Below, in pieces: positions 49,537 through 58,114 of a stretch of 64,000 nt of DNA (within the stretch, counting starts at the first letter, position 1; every line of letters starts with the position of its first letter). The DNA is taken from positions 372,001 to 436,000 of the forward strand of contig CAWFYJ010000004.1 in assembly GCA_963820055.1 (NCBI GenBank), written 5' to 3'. This DNA comes from RHKX01 sp963820055 (GTDB taxonomy: Bacteria > Actinomycetota > Thermoleophilia > Solirubrobacterales > 70-9). The notes under the pieces were generated by a model, which searched no databases, had not been told where the DNA came from, and saw only the letters and a list, made by a program, of their open reading frames with translations. The position numbers and the translations under genes are program-made.

Positions 49537-50798
49537 CCGAGCTGGGCGGGGGCGCCGTTCTCGACGAGGACCGGGGGGATCGAGACCGACCCGTCGGCCT
49601 GCTGCCGATTCTCGATGATCGCGATCAGCGTCCGGCCGACGGCGACGGCCGTGCCGTTGAGCGTGTTGACGGGCTCGGGGCTCGCACCCTCGGCGGGCCG
49701 GAAGCGGCAGTTCATGCGGCGCGCCTGGTAGTCGGTCGTGTTCGACGTCGACGTCAGCTCCCGGTAGCGCTCCTGACTCGGGATCCAGGCCTCGCAGTCG
49801 AATTTCCGCGCCGCCGGCGCGCCGAGGTCGCCGACCGGGATGTCGACGACGCGATAGGGGATCTCGAGGGCGCTGAGGATTCGCTCCTCGGTCGCGAGGA
49901 GCCGCTCGTGCTCGTCCTTGGCCATCGACGGCTCGACGAACGAGAACATCTCGACCTTGTCGAACTGGTGGACGCGGAAGATGCCGCGGGTGTCCTTGCC
50001 GGCGGCGCCGGCCTCGCGGCGGAAGCAGGTCGAGATTCCGGCGTAGCGGATCGGCAGCGCGCCGGGCTCGATGATCTCGCCGGCGTGCAGGGCCGCGAGG
50101 GCGACCTCGGAGGTGCCGACGAGGAAGAGCTCGTCCTTGGGGACCTCGTAGATCATCTCCCGCTCGCCGGGGAAGAAACCGGTCGCGAACAGCGGGTCCT
50201 CGCGGACCAGCACCGGCGGCACGACCGGTGTGAAGCCCTCCTCGGCGAGCAGGCCGACGGCGAAGCGGATCAGGGCCAGCTCGAGGAGGACGAGGTCGCC
50301 GAGCAGGTAGGCGAACCGGGAGCCGGATGCGGCGGCGGCCTTCTCGGTCTCGATCAGACCGAGCGCGCGGCCCAGGTCGAGATGGTCGCGGACCTCGAAG
50401 TCGAAGGAGGGGCGCTCGCCGCACTCGCGGAGGACGACGGCGTCCTCGTCGGTGTCGCCGTCGGGGGCGTCGGGGTCGGGAGGATTGGGGAGGGTCGCGG
50501 CGAGCGCCGTCCGGTCCTTCTCGACCGTCTCGAGCTCGCCCTCGAGCTCCTTGATCCGAGCCGAGACCTCGCGCATCCGCGCGATCGCCTTCTCGGCGTC
50601 GTTGCCCTCGCGTTTGGCGGCGCCGATCGCGTCGGAGGCCTCGTTGCGCTCGGCGCGGAGGCCCTCGACCTCGGGCAGGAGCTCGCGGCGGCGGGCGTCG
50701 AGCTCGAGGAGCCGGTCGAGATCCTCGGCCGCGCCGACGCGTGCGAGCGCCGCCCGGGTGGGCGCCGGATCCTCGCGGATGCGCCTCAGATCGAGCAG
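49533..50798 (-). CDS. serS: Seryl-tRNA synthetase, apparently CTG-initiated
   Basis: 421 residues. Charges tRNA-Ser. The N-terminal coiled coil and class II core (TSEVALAALHAGE; motif 2 FRREAGAAGKDTRGIFRVHQFDK; motif 3 NGTAVAVGRTLIAIIENRQ) are complete. No ATG, GTG or TTG lies in frame upstream of residue ~75, but CTG at 50798 is followed by LDLRRIREDP, exactly the usual SerRS start (M-L-D-L). CTG is therefore the likely start, or a sequence error replaced A by C. The cytochrome c stop lies four bases upstream, so initiation may rest on translational coupling. Confidence 0.9.
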   Translation of the reverse strand: MLDLRRIREDPAPTRAALARVGAAEDLDRLLELDARRRELLPEVEGLRAERNEASDAIGAAKREGNDAEKAIARMREVSARIKELEGELETVEKDRTALAATLPNPPDPDAPDGDTDEDAVVLRECGERPSFDFEVRDHLDLGRALGLIETEKAAAASGSRFAYLLGDLVLLELALIRFAVGLLAEEGFTPVVPPVLVREDPLFATGFFPGEREMIYEVPKDELFLVGTSEVALAALHAGEIIEPGALPIRYAGISTCFRREAGAAGKDTRGIFRVHQFDKVEMFSFVEPSMAKDEHERLLATEERILSALEIPYRVVDIPVGDLGAPAARKFDCEAWIPSQERYRELTSTSNTTDYQARRMNCRFRPAEGASPEPVNTLNGTAVAVGRTLIAIIENRQQADGSVSIPPVLVENGAPAQLG

Positions 50799-50802
50799 GG
50801 GA

Positions 50803-51240
50803 CTAGTTGCCGCTGGAGCTCGTCGAGCCGGAGCCGGACGAACCGGAGGAGCCGCCGGTACTCGGCGACGGCCGCGGCGAGTCGACGACCTGCGTGCCCG
50901 AGTACTCGTCGATGAAGCGGGCTACCGCCTCGGCGTCGGAGCCGACGACGATGTTCTGCGGCATCACGGCGCCGGACGCGCCGCCGTTGTGGATCGCGTA
51001 GAGGGCGTCGTCGTAGGAGATGTGGCGCTGATCGAGGTTCGGGCCCTGAGCGCGAAGCGAGCGGTTCCCGGAGCCCTGGCTCCCGGCGGCGGCGAGCGTG
51101 TGGCAGCCGGCGCAGTGATCGGCGAAGAGGACCGCACCCTCCTGGGAGTCGGCGCTGGTCACGGAGACGTCCTGCGTGCCGCAGGCGGCGAGGGCGACGG
51201 CGGCAGCGGCGATCGGTATGAGCGATAGAAGTCGGCGCAC
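50803..51240 (-). CDS. Cytochrome c lipoprotein
   Basis: 145 residues. A signal peptide ends in the lipobox VALAAC (Cys ~20), so it is membrane-anchored outside. One heme motif CAGCH is at residues ~43-47, with a Met ligand in GAVMPQNIV, as in class I cytochromes. The C-terminal ~25 residues are Ser/Gly-rich. It may carry electrons to a terminal oxidase. It lies four bases before serS and diverges from the flavin reductase. Confidence 0.88.
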   Translation of the reverse strand: MRRLLSLIPIAAAAVALAACGTQDVSVTSADSQEGAVLFADHCAGCHTLAAAGSQGSGNRSLRAQGPNLDQRHISYDDALYAIHNGGASGAVMPQNIVVGSDAEAVARFIDEYSGTQVVDSPRPSPSTGGSSGSSGSGSTSSSGN

Positions 51241-51270
51241 GGGTCGCCATCATACTTTTCGGAAGCACCC

Positions 51271-51777
51271 GTGGCAGCGCCGGACCCAGCCGAAACCGAG
51301 AACACCGCCCCCGCGGGGCGGCGCCTCCGCGATGCCATGTCGAGATTCCCGACCGGCGTCACCGTGATCACGGCGCTCACCGGCACCGGCCCGGCCGGGC
51401 TCTCCGCCAATGCCGTCAGCTCCCTGTCGCTCGATCCGCCCCTGATGCTCGCCTGCGTCGACCGGGGCTCGCGGACGCTGCGCTCGCTCGAGGAGGCGGG
51501 CCGGTTCGGCGTCAACGTGCTGGAGGCGAGCACTGCCGACATCGCCGTCGGCTTCTCCCGCAAGCTCCCGGTAGAGGAGAAGTGGCGTGGCGTCGGCTGG
51601 TCGGAGCGCTCCGGCATCCCGCTCCTCGACGCCGCGATCGTCTGGATCGGCTGCGAGCTCCGCGACGTCATCTCCGGCGGCGACCACGTGATCGTCACCG
51701 GCGAAGTCATCGACGTCGCCGAGCGCGACGGCGCGCCCCTGCTCTTCCACGAAGGCGCCTACCGGCCGCTGGCCTAG
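51271..51777 (+). CDS. Flavin reductase-like FMN-binding protein
   Basis: 168 residues of the split-barrel flavin reductase family (HpaC-like). The start RDAMSRFPTGVTVIT and the segments LSANAVSSLSLDPPLMLACV and RFGVNVL are standard. Such proteins give reduced FMN/FAD to monooxygenases. No monooxygenase is adjacent; the catabolic one at 9.1 kb is a single-component type that would not need it. It starts at GTG and ends by sharing CTAG with the convergent UspA gene. Confidence 0.88.
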   Translation: MAAPDPAETENTAPAGRRLRDAMSRFPTGVTVITALTGTGPAGLSANAVSSLSLDPPLMLACVDRGSRTLRSLEEAGRFGVNVLEASTADIAVGFSRKLPVEEKWRGVGWSERSGIPLLDAAIVWIGCELRDVISGGDHVIVTGEVIDVAERDGAPLLFHEGAYRPLA

Positions 51778-52304
51778 TCCCTCGCGGCCTTCCGTGGCGC
51801 CGGCCTGAGGACGAGGATCTCGCCGGGCATCTCGTCGAGCAGCCAGGCGACGTCCCCTGCATCGAGGCCGCCGCCGTCCGCCGAACTGTCGGCCGCCACC
51901 ACGATCCGGTCGTAGCGCTCGTGTGCGGCAAGCTCGCGGAGGGCATGCCGGGTGCTGCGGCCGCGCTCGATCCGCGAGTCCACGGGGACGCCGTTGTTGA
52001 GCGCCCGCTGCTCGACGGCGTCGAGGACCGGCAGCGCCGATGCCGCCTGGCGCGGCTGCGGCGAGTCGAGCGGCAGGTTGAGGGGGACCTTCGCGAGCGC
52101 GGCCGGAACCAGGGTTGCGTGTTCGGCCCGGCAGAGCCGCAGGGCGGCGTCGAGGGCGGGCTTCGACAGGTTCGAGCCGACGAACGGGAAGAGGATCCGG
52201 TGCGGAGCGGGCTCGAGCGGGCGGCCGCGCTTGATCCGGCCGGCGACGAGCAGGCCGACTGCGATCACGAGCAGGCCGAGGACGACGATCTCGCGCGCGC
52301 TCAT
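51774..52304 (-). CDS. Membrane-anchored universal stress (UspA) domain protein
   Basis: 176 residues: one N-terminal membrane helix (EIVVLGLLVIAVGLLVAGR), then a UspA-like alpha/beta domain (HRILFPFVGSNLSKPALDAAL...ERYDRIVVAADSSADGGGLDAGDVAWLLDEMPGEILVLRP). The ATP-type glycine loop (GxxGxxxxGS) is not evident. It is the last gene of the kdp operon and overlaps the N-terminal KdpD gene by four bases (ATGA). UspA-type domains within KdpD of other bacteria bind c-di-AMP, so a sensory role is plausible but unproven. Confidence 0.75.
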   Translation of the reverse strand: MSAREIVVLGLLVIAVGLLVAGRIKRGRPLEPAPHRILFPFVGSNLSKPALDAALRLCRAEHATLVPAALAKVPLNLPLDSPQPRQAASALPVLDAVEQRALNNGVPVDSRIERGRSTRHALRELAAHERYDRIVVAADSSADGGGLDAGDVAWLLDEMPGEILVLRPAPRKAARD

Positions 52305-53437
52305 TCGAACCCGTTCCCCTCGCTGTCGCGGCGGCGGGTGCGGTCGGCGACCATCCTGATGTCGATGCCCGGCAGCTCGTCGATGAGGCGGACCGGCAGG
52401 GGTTCGCGAAGCCGCTGGAGCAGATTGCGCCGCGAGGGCTGGCCGACGAGGACGTAGGTCGTCCCGCGCTCGGCGGCGACCCGCTTGATCGTCGCGATCA
52501 GATCGCCCTCCTCGACGAGGAAGTGCGCCCCGAGGACCGAGGTGAGCCGGCGCATCGCCTCGACCTGGTCGGCGACGGATCCCTTCGGCGGACCGTGCGA
52601 CTGGTTCACCCAGAGGACGTCGAGCTCGGTGCCGAGTCGCTGGGCTGATCGCCAAGCTCGCCGCACGAGGCGCTGCGATTCGGGGCGCGGCGTGACGAGC
52701 GCGAGCAGCCGCTCGCCGATCGCCTGCGGGGCGTCGATGCTGATCACCCGGCCCGACCCGGCGTGGAGGGCCCTCGGCTCCTCGTTGAATCGCTTCGACT
52801 CGACCTCCTCGGCCACCTGGCGGAGCGCGAGCTCGCGGAGCGACTGGAGGTTCTCGATCTTGAAGAAGTTCTGGAGGGCGCTCTCGACCCGGTCCGCGGG
52901 ATAGATCTTCCCGGCCCGAAGCCGGGCGAGCAGCGTCTCGACCGTGAGGTCGATCAGCACGACCTCGTCCGCCTCGCCGAGGATCGCATCGGGGACGACC
53001 TCGCGGACCCGGGTGCCGGTCAGCTCGACGACGCTGTCGTTGAGGCTCTCGAGGTGCTGGACGTTGACGGTCGAGTAGACGTCGATTCCGGCGGCGAGAA
53101 CGTCCTCGACGTCCTCGTAGCGCTTCTCGTGCTCGCAGCCGGGGGCGTTCGTGTGCGCGAGCTCGTCGATCAGGGCGAGCTCCGGGGCGCGGGCGATGAC
53201 GGCGGCGGCGTCCATCTCCTCCATCGTCCGGTCGCCGTACTCGACGAACCGCCGCGGGACGACCTCGAGGCCGGCCGACTGGGCGACGGTCTCGGCCCGG
53301 TCGTGGGGCTCGAGGTAGCCGATGACGACGTCGCGGCCGGCCTCGGCCTCAGCCTGACCCTCCTGGAGCATCCGGTAGGTCTTGCCGACGCCGGCGGCCA
53401 TTCCCAGAAAGACCTTGTGGCGACCGCGGCGCTGCAT
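52301..53437 (-). CDS. kdpD: KdpD N-terminal sensor domain as a separate protein
   Basis: 378 residues covering only the cytosolic N-terminal half of KdpD. The P-loop AAGVGKTYRM, ALIDELAHTNAPG, the Walker B-like region and the UspA domain (TELDVLWVNQSHG, RGTTYVLVGQPSRRNLLQRL) are present. The membrane helices and kinase domain are missing; they are encoded by a separate gene at 58.8-60.2 kb. It starts 8 bases after kdpB and overlaps the UspA gene. N-terminal KdpD proteins alone occur in some bacteria, where they tune a partner kinase. Confidence 0.9.
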   Translation of the reverse strand: MQRRGRHKVFLGMAAGVGKTYRMLQEGQAEAEAGRDVVIGYLEPHDRAETVAQSAGLEVVPRRFVEYGDRTMEEMDAAAVIARAPELALIDELAHTNAPGCEHEKRYEDVEDVLAAGIDVYSTVNVQHLESLNDSVVELTGTRVREVVPDAILGEADEVVLIDLTVETLLARLRAGKIYPADRVESALQNFFKIENLQSLRELALRQVAEEVESKRFNEEPRALHAGSGRVISIDAPQAIGERLLALVTPRPESQRLVRRAWRSAQRLGTELDVLWVNQSHGPPKGSVADQVEAMRRLTSVLGAHFLVEEGDLIATIKRVAAERGTTYVLVGQPSRRNLLQRLREPLPVRLIDELPGIDIRMVADRTRRRDSEGNGFE

Positions 53438-53445
53438 GGCGCTCC

Positions 53446-55531
53446 TCAGGCTCCGAACAGTCCGTGGACCACGAGGTCGATCAGCTTGATCCCGATGAAG
53501 GGGGCGATCAGGCCGCCGAGTCCGTAGATCCAGAGGTTGCGGCGGAGCATCGCCGCTGCTCCGATCGGCCGGTAGCGGACTCCCCGCAGCGCCAGCGGCA
53601 CGAGCATCGGGATGACGAGCGCGTTGAAGATGATCGCCGAGATGATCGCCGACTCGGGGGTCCCGAGATTCATCAGGTTGAGCTTGTCGAGCGGGCCGGT
53701 GCCGAACTCGGCCGCGATCCCCTTGCCGGCGCCGAGCGCATAGGTGGCGGCGAAGATCGCCGGCAGGATCGCGAAGTACTTGGCGACGTCGTTGGCGATC
53801 GAGAACGTCGTCAGGGCGCCCCGCGTGATCAGCAGTTGCTTGCCGACCTCGACGATCTCGATGAGCTTCGTCGGGTTCGAGTCGAGGTCGACCATGTTTC
53901 CCGCCTCGCGGGCGGCCTGGGTGCCGGTGTTCATGGCAACGCCGACGTCGGCCTGAGCGAGCGCCGGGGCATCGTTGGTCCCGTCGCCGGTCATCGCGAC
54001 GAGCCGGCCCTCGGCCTGCTGGGCCTTGATCAACTCCAGCTTCGCCTCCGGCGTGGCCTCGGCGAGGAAGTCGTCGACGCCGGCCTCGGCGGCGATCTTG
54101 GCGGCGGTGAGGCGGTTGTCGCCGGTGACCATGACGGTCCTGATCCCCATCGCGCGGAGCTGGTCGAAGCGCTCCTTCATGCCCTCCTTGACGACGTCCT
54201 TGAGATAGACGACGCCGAGGACCTGGCTGTCGCGGGCCACCGCGAGCGGCGTGCCGCCCTCGCGGGCGACCTCGTCGAGCCGGGCGTCGAGCTCCTCGGG
54301 GATCCGCCCGCCCTCCGCCTGGACCCATGACGCGCACGGCGTCGCCGGCACCCTTGCGGAGCCGCTGTCCGCCGATGTCGACACCGCTCATCCGCGTCTC
54401 CGCGGTGAACGGCACGAACGTCGCGTGCGGCTCGGCGAGCTCGCGCTCACGGATGTCGTAGAGCTCCTTGGCGAGGATCACGATCGATCGCCCCTCCGGC
54501 GTCTCGTCGGCGAGCGAGGCGAGCTGGGCGACCTCGGCGAGCTCGGTCGCGGCGACGCCGGGCATCGGGATGAACTCGTAGGCCTGGCGGTTGCCGAGCG
54601 TGATCGTCCCGGTCTTGTCGAGGAGGAGGACGTCGACGTCGCCGGAGGCCTCGACGGCGCGTCCGGAGAGGGCGAGGACGTTGCGGCGGACGAGGCGGTC
54701 CATGCCGGCGATGCCTATCGCCGACAGCAGGGCCCCGATCGTCGTCGGGATCAGCGCGATCAGCAGCGCGACGAGGGTGACGACCGACGCGTCGGTTCCG
54801 GCGAACTCGGCGAACGGCCGCAGCGTCACGACGACCGCGAGGAAGATCAGGGTCAGGCCGGCGAGGAGGATGTTGAGGGCGATCTCGTTCGGCGTCTTGC
54901 GGCGGGCGGCGCCCTCGACGAGGGCGATCATCCGGTCGAGGAAGCTCTGGCCGGGCTCCTGGGTGATCTCGACGACGATCCGGTCGCTGAGGACCCTGGT
55001 TCCTCCGGTCACAGCGCTCCGATCGCCGCCCGACTCGCGGATCACCGGGGCCGACTCGCCGGTGATCGCCGACTCGTCGACCGATGCGATGCCCTCGATG
55101 ACGGTGCCGTCGCCGGGGATGCCCTCCCCCGCCTCGACGACAACGACGTCGCCGGGCTTCAACTCGGACGCCGAACGCTCGGTGCCGTCCAGGAGCCGGG
55201 CGACGGCCTCGGTGCTGGCCGAGCGCAGCGAGTCGGCCTGAGCCTTGCCGCGTCCCTCGGCGAGCGCCTCGGCGACGTTGCCGAATACGACGGTCAGCCA
55301 GAGCCAGATCGCGACCGTGAGGCTGAACCAGGCCGGCTCGTCGCCGCCGCCGAGGGGCTGGCCGCCGAACAGCTGGATCAGCCAGGCGACGGTACTGACG
55401 ACGGCGCCGATCTCGACGACGAACATGACCGGGTTGTGGAACTGGGTACGCGGGTCGAGCTTCTTCAGGGATGCACCTGCCGCGGCGAAGATCATCGAGC
55501 GGTCGAGGGCGGATGCTGCTGCTTCATTCAT
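53446..55531 (-). pseudogene. kdpB: Potassium-transporting ATPase, ATP-hydrolysing subunit, frameshifted
   Basis: KdpB is the P-type ATPase subunit that drives K+ uptake through KdpA. The first ~400 residues carry the start LDPRTQFHNPVMFVVE, the TGES loop (DESAITGESAPV) and phosphorylation motif DKTGTITLGNRQ near residue 305. The rest (MVTGDNRLTAAKIAAEAGV, MTGDGTNDAPALAQADVG, and the final helices) is in another frame. The change lies at ~54330, where one surplus base turns ...GAGDAVRSWVQAEGG... apart. Both halves are well conserved, so one base error or a fresh mutation is likelier than old decay. Confidence 0.9.
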
Positions 55532-56116
55532 CGCGATTCATCTCCATCGAGGGCGAGGTTGAGCTCGAGCACGTTCACGCCGGGCTCGCCGAGGAAGCCG
55601 AGGCCGCGGTCGGTCGTGTGCTCGTCGATCAGGGCGATTCACGTCGTCGACGGGCATGTTCCGTTCAGCGGCCACGCGGTTGGCCTGGATCCGGGCGTTG
55701 GCGATCGAGATCTGCGGGTCGACTCCCGACCCCGAAGTCATCACCGCGTCGGGCGGGATGTCGGAGCTGGTCAGTCCGGGGTTGTAGGGACCTTCGAGCT
55801 TCAGGTAGGCATCGACCCGTGCGGTCAGCTGCCGGGCGAGCTTGCGGCTGTTCGGGCCGAGGTTCGAGAAGGCGGTGAGGTTGCCGGCGTAACCGGTCGC
55901 CGAAGGACGGCTCTGGAAGTAGGAGGGGTCCTTCGAGAAGTCCTGAGCGAGCAGCTTCGAGCCGACGACCTGACCGTCGCGGGTGATCGTGCTGCCGTCG
56001 GCCTGGTTGCCGAAGAAGACCTGGCTGATCCCGGTCAGCGCCAGCGAGTAGCCGAAGCCGAGGACCACCGTGAGGATCAGCAGGGCGGCGGCGGCGGTGC
56101 GGAGATCGCGTCGCAT
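55528..56116 (-). pseudogene. kdpC: Potassium-transporting ATPase KdpC subunit, frameshifted near its end
   Basis: One N-terminal membrane helix (LRTAAAALLILTVVLGFGYSLAL), then the periplasmic-type domain with SYFQSRPSATGY, SGSGVDPQISIANA and NRVAAERNMPVDDV. The final ~33 residues (LIDEHT, GLGFLGEPGVNVLELNLAL, the family's ending) are in another frame. One surplus T at 55637-55639 explains it. The reconstructed stop overlaps the kdpB start (ATGA), confirming the real gene end. It overlaps the kdpA stop by one base. It stands between kdpA and kdpB, unlike the usual A-B-C order. Confidence 0.9.
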
Positions 56117-57876
56117 CAGAACAACCTCTCTGTCAGGCCCTGCCCGATCGGGCCGAGCAGCAGAGCCGGAAAGAAGGTGAGCGCTGCGACCACGACGATC
56201 ACGAAGAGCAGGAGAGCGACGAACGTGCCGTTGTCGGTACGCAGGGTCCCCGGTCCCGCCGGGCTGATCCGCTTGCCGGCGAGCGATCCGGCGACGGCGA
56301 GGGCGGCGAGCAGTGGCACGAACCGGCCGATCAGCATCGCGAAGCCGCCGAGCAGGTCGGCGAACGTGATTCCGAAGGAGCCGACGTTGCCGGGGGCGTT
56401 CGGCTGCACGAAGCCGGTGTAGCCGGCGAACGCGGAGCCGTTGTTGTTGCCCTGTGAGCCGTAGGCGTAGAGCGTCTCGGAGAAGCCCTGCGGACCGTTG
56501 TTGAAGATCGAGACGGCGCCCCACTTGGTCGAGATCGCCACCGCCGTGAGCACCAGGACGAGGAGCGGCACCACCAGGGTCCCGATCATCACGAGCTTGA
56601 TCTCCCTGGCCTCGATCTTCTTACCCAGGTACTCGGGCGTGCGGCCGACCATCAGGCCGGCGATGAAGACGGCGAGGAGGACGAAGAGCAGCATCCCGTA
56701 GAGGCCCGAGCCGACGCCGCCGAAGATCACCTCGCCGGTCAGCATGTTGACGAGCGGGACCGCGCCGCCGACGCCGGTGTAGGAGTCGAGCGCCGAGTTG
56801 ACGGAGCCGTTCGAGGCGGCCGTCGTGATCGCGGCCCACTCGGTCGAGGAGGCGATGCCGAAGCGCTGTTCCTTACCCTCGAGGTTGCCGCCGGAGCTGT
56901 CGGATCCGTCCGCCGTCGCCGAGATGCCGGCCGCGTCCTGCGCGGGGGATCCGGCCTGCTCGCCGGCGTAGGAGACCCCGATCCCGACCATGAGCAGGAC
57001 CAGCATCGTCACGAAGATCGCCCAGCCCTGGCGGGCCGAGCCGACCATCCTTCCGAACGTCGCCGTCAGCGCCGCCGGGATCAGGAGGATGAAGAGAACC
57101 TCGACGAAGTTGGAGAGCGCGGTCGGGTTCTCGAACGGCATCGCCGAGTTGACGCTGAAGAAGCCGCCACCGTTGGTGCCGAGTTGTTTGATCGCGACCT
57201 GCGACGCCGCCGGGCCGACCGCAATGCCCTGCTGGCCGCCGGCTAGCGTCGAGACGTCGAGGTAGCCGCCGAGCGTCTGGACGACGCCCTGGGAGACGAG
57301 GAACAGCGCGCCGAGGATCGAGAGCGGCAGGAGGATGTACAGAAGTGATCTGAGGAGGTCGACCCAGAAGTTGCCGAGCTCGTGACCGCCCCGGCTGATG
57401 ATCCCGCGGATCACGGCGACCAGGACGGCCATGCCGACCGCGGCCGAGAGGAAGTTCTGGACGGCGAGGCCGGCCATCTGCGAGAAGTACGACATCGTCG
57501 TCTCGCCGCCGTAGAACTGCCAGTTCGTGTTGCTGACGAACGAGGACGTCGTGTTGAAGGCGACGTCCCAGGGAGCTGAACCGAAGCCCTCCGGATTGAA
57601 CGGCTGAATGCTCTGCGTGCGCAGGATCAGGTAGAGGAGCAGCCACGAGAGGACGCTGAAGACGAGGACCGAGCGCGCGTAGGACTTCCAGTCCTGGCCG
57701 CTCTCCGGGCGCGTCCCGATCGCCCGGTAGAAGAACCGCTCGACCGGGGCGAGGAGCGGCGTCAGGAACACGCGCTCGCCGGTGTACACCCGGGCCATGT
57801 AGTGACCGAGCAGCGGCGTCAGCGCGGTCAGGACGACCACGTAGAAGGCGATCTGGATCCAGCCGTTGAAGGTCAT
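56116..57876 (-). CDS. kdpA: Potassium-transporting ATPase, K+ channel-like subunit
   Basis: 586 residues, about ten helices. KdpA forms the K+ filter of the KdpFABC pump. Signature segments are TSSFVSNTNWQFYGGETTMSY, GIAVGPAASQVAIKQLGTNGGGFF and VNSAMPFENPTALSNF, plus later filter-like regions (SNGSVNSALDSYTGVGG and YTGFVQPNAPGNVGSFGIT). Full usual length. It starts immediately before the kdpF stop and ends at the kdpC start. Confidence 0.96.
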   Translation of the reverse strand: MTFNGWIQIAFYVVVLTALTPLLGHYMARVYTGERVFLTPLLAPVERFFYRAIGTRPESGQDWKSYARSVLVFSVLSWLLLYLILRTQSIQPFNPEGFGSAPWDVAFNTTSSFVSNTNWQFYGGETTMSYFSQMAGLAVQNFLSAAVGMAVLVAVIRGIISRGGHELGNFWVDLLRSLLYILLPLSILGALFLVSQGVVQTLGGYLDVSTLAGGQQGIAVGPAASQVAIKQLGTNGGGFFSVNSAMPFENPTALSNFVEVLFILLIPAALTATFGRMVGSARQGWAIFVTMLVLLMVGIGVSYAGEQAGSPAQDAAGISATADGSDSSGGNLEGKEQRFGIASSTEWAAITTAASNGSVNSALDSYTGVGGAVPLVNMLTGEVIFGGVGSGLYGMLLFVLLAVFIAGLMVGRTPEYLGKKIEAREIKLVMIGTLVVPLLVLVLTAVAISTKWGAVSIFNNGPQGFSETLYAYGSQGNNNGSAFAGYTGFVQPNAPGNVGSFGITFADLLGGFAMLIGRFVPLLAALAVAGSLAGKRISPAGPGTLRTDNGTFVALLLFVIVVVAALTFFPALLLGPIGQGLTERLF

Positions 57877-57966
57877 CTAGAGGTCCTCTCCCCGCAGCAG
57901 CGCCCAGGTCAGGTAGGCGAACAGCAGGATCGCGACGACGAGCAGGATTCCCTCGGCGGCGCTCAT
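57877..57966 (-). CDS. kdpF: Potassium-transporting ATPase small subunit KdpF
   Basis: A 29-residue protein, almost all one helix: MSAAEGILLVVAILLFAYL then TWALLRGEDL. KdpF stabilises the KdpABC complex. Its place just before kdpA and its length are diagnostic. Its ATG overlaps the TGA of the tiny gene upstream (ATGA), and kdpA begins at the base next to its stop. Confidence 0.85.
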   Translation of the reverse strand: MSAAEGILLVVAILLFAYLTWALLRGEDL

Positions 57967-58058
57967 ATCCGGTCAAGTCCGCGGATCAGGAGGATGAACA
58001 CGGCGAACGCCGCCAGTGCCATCACGATGCTCAGTGCGTCTTCCACGCCATCGAGCAT
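57963..58058 (-). CDS. Second tiny membrane protein upstream of kdpF
   Basis: 31 residues: MLDGVEDALSIVMALAAF, AVFILLIRGLDRI. One membrane helix with an amphiphilic start. It overlaps kdpF by four bases (ATGA), which argues for real translation. Similar tiny proteins stand before kdpF in several actinobacteria and may be extra KdpFABC subunits; I know of no experimental proof. Confidence 0.6.
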   Translation of the reverse strand: MLDGVEDALSIVMALAAFAVFILLIRGLDRI

Positions 58059-58114
58059 CGATCCGCCGGCGTCAAGCGGATGTGGGGATTCAGGGGGCCG
58101 GCGTCAAGAAAGCG

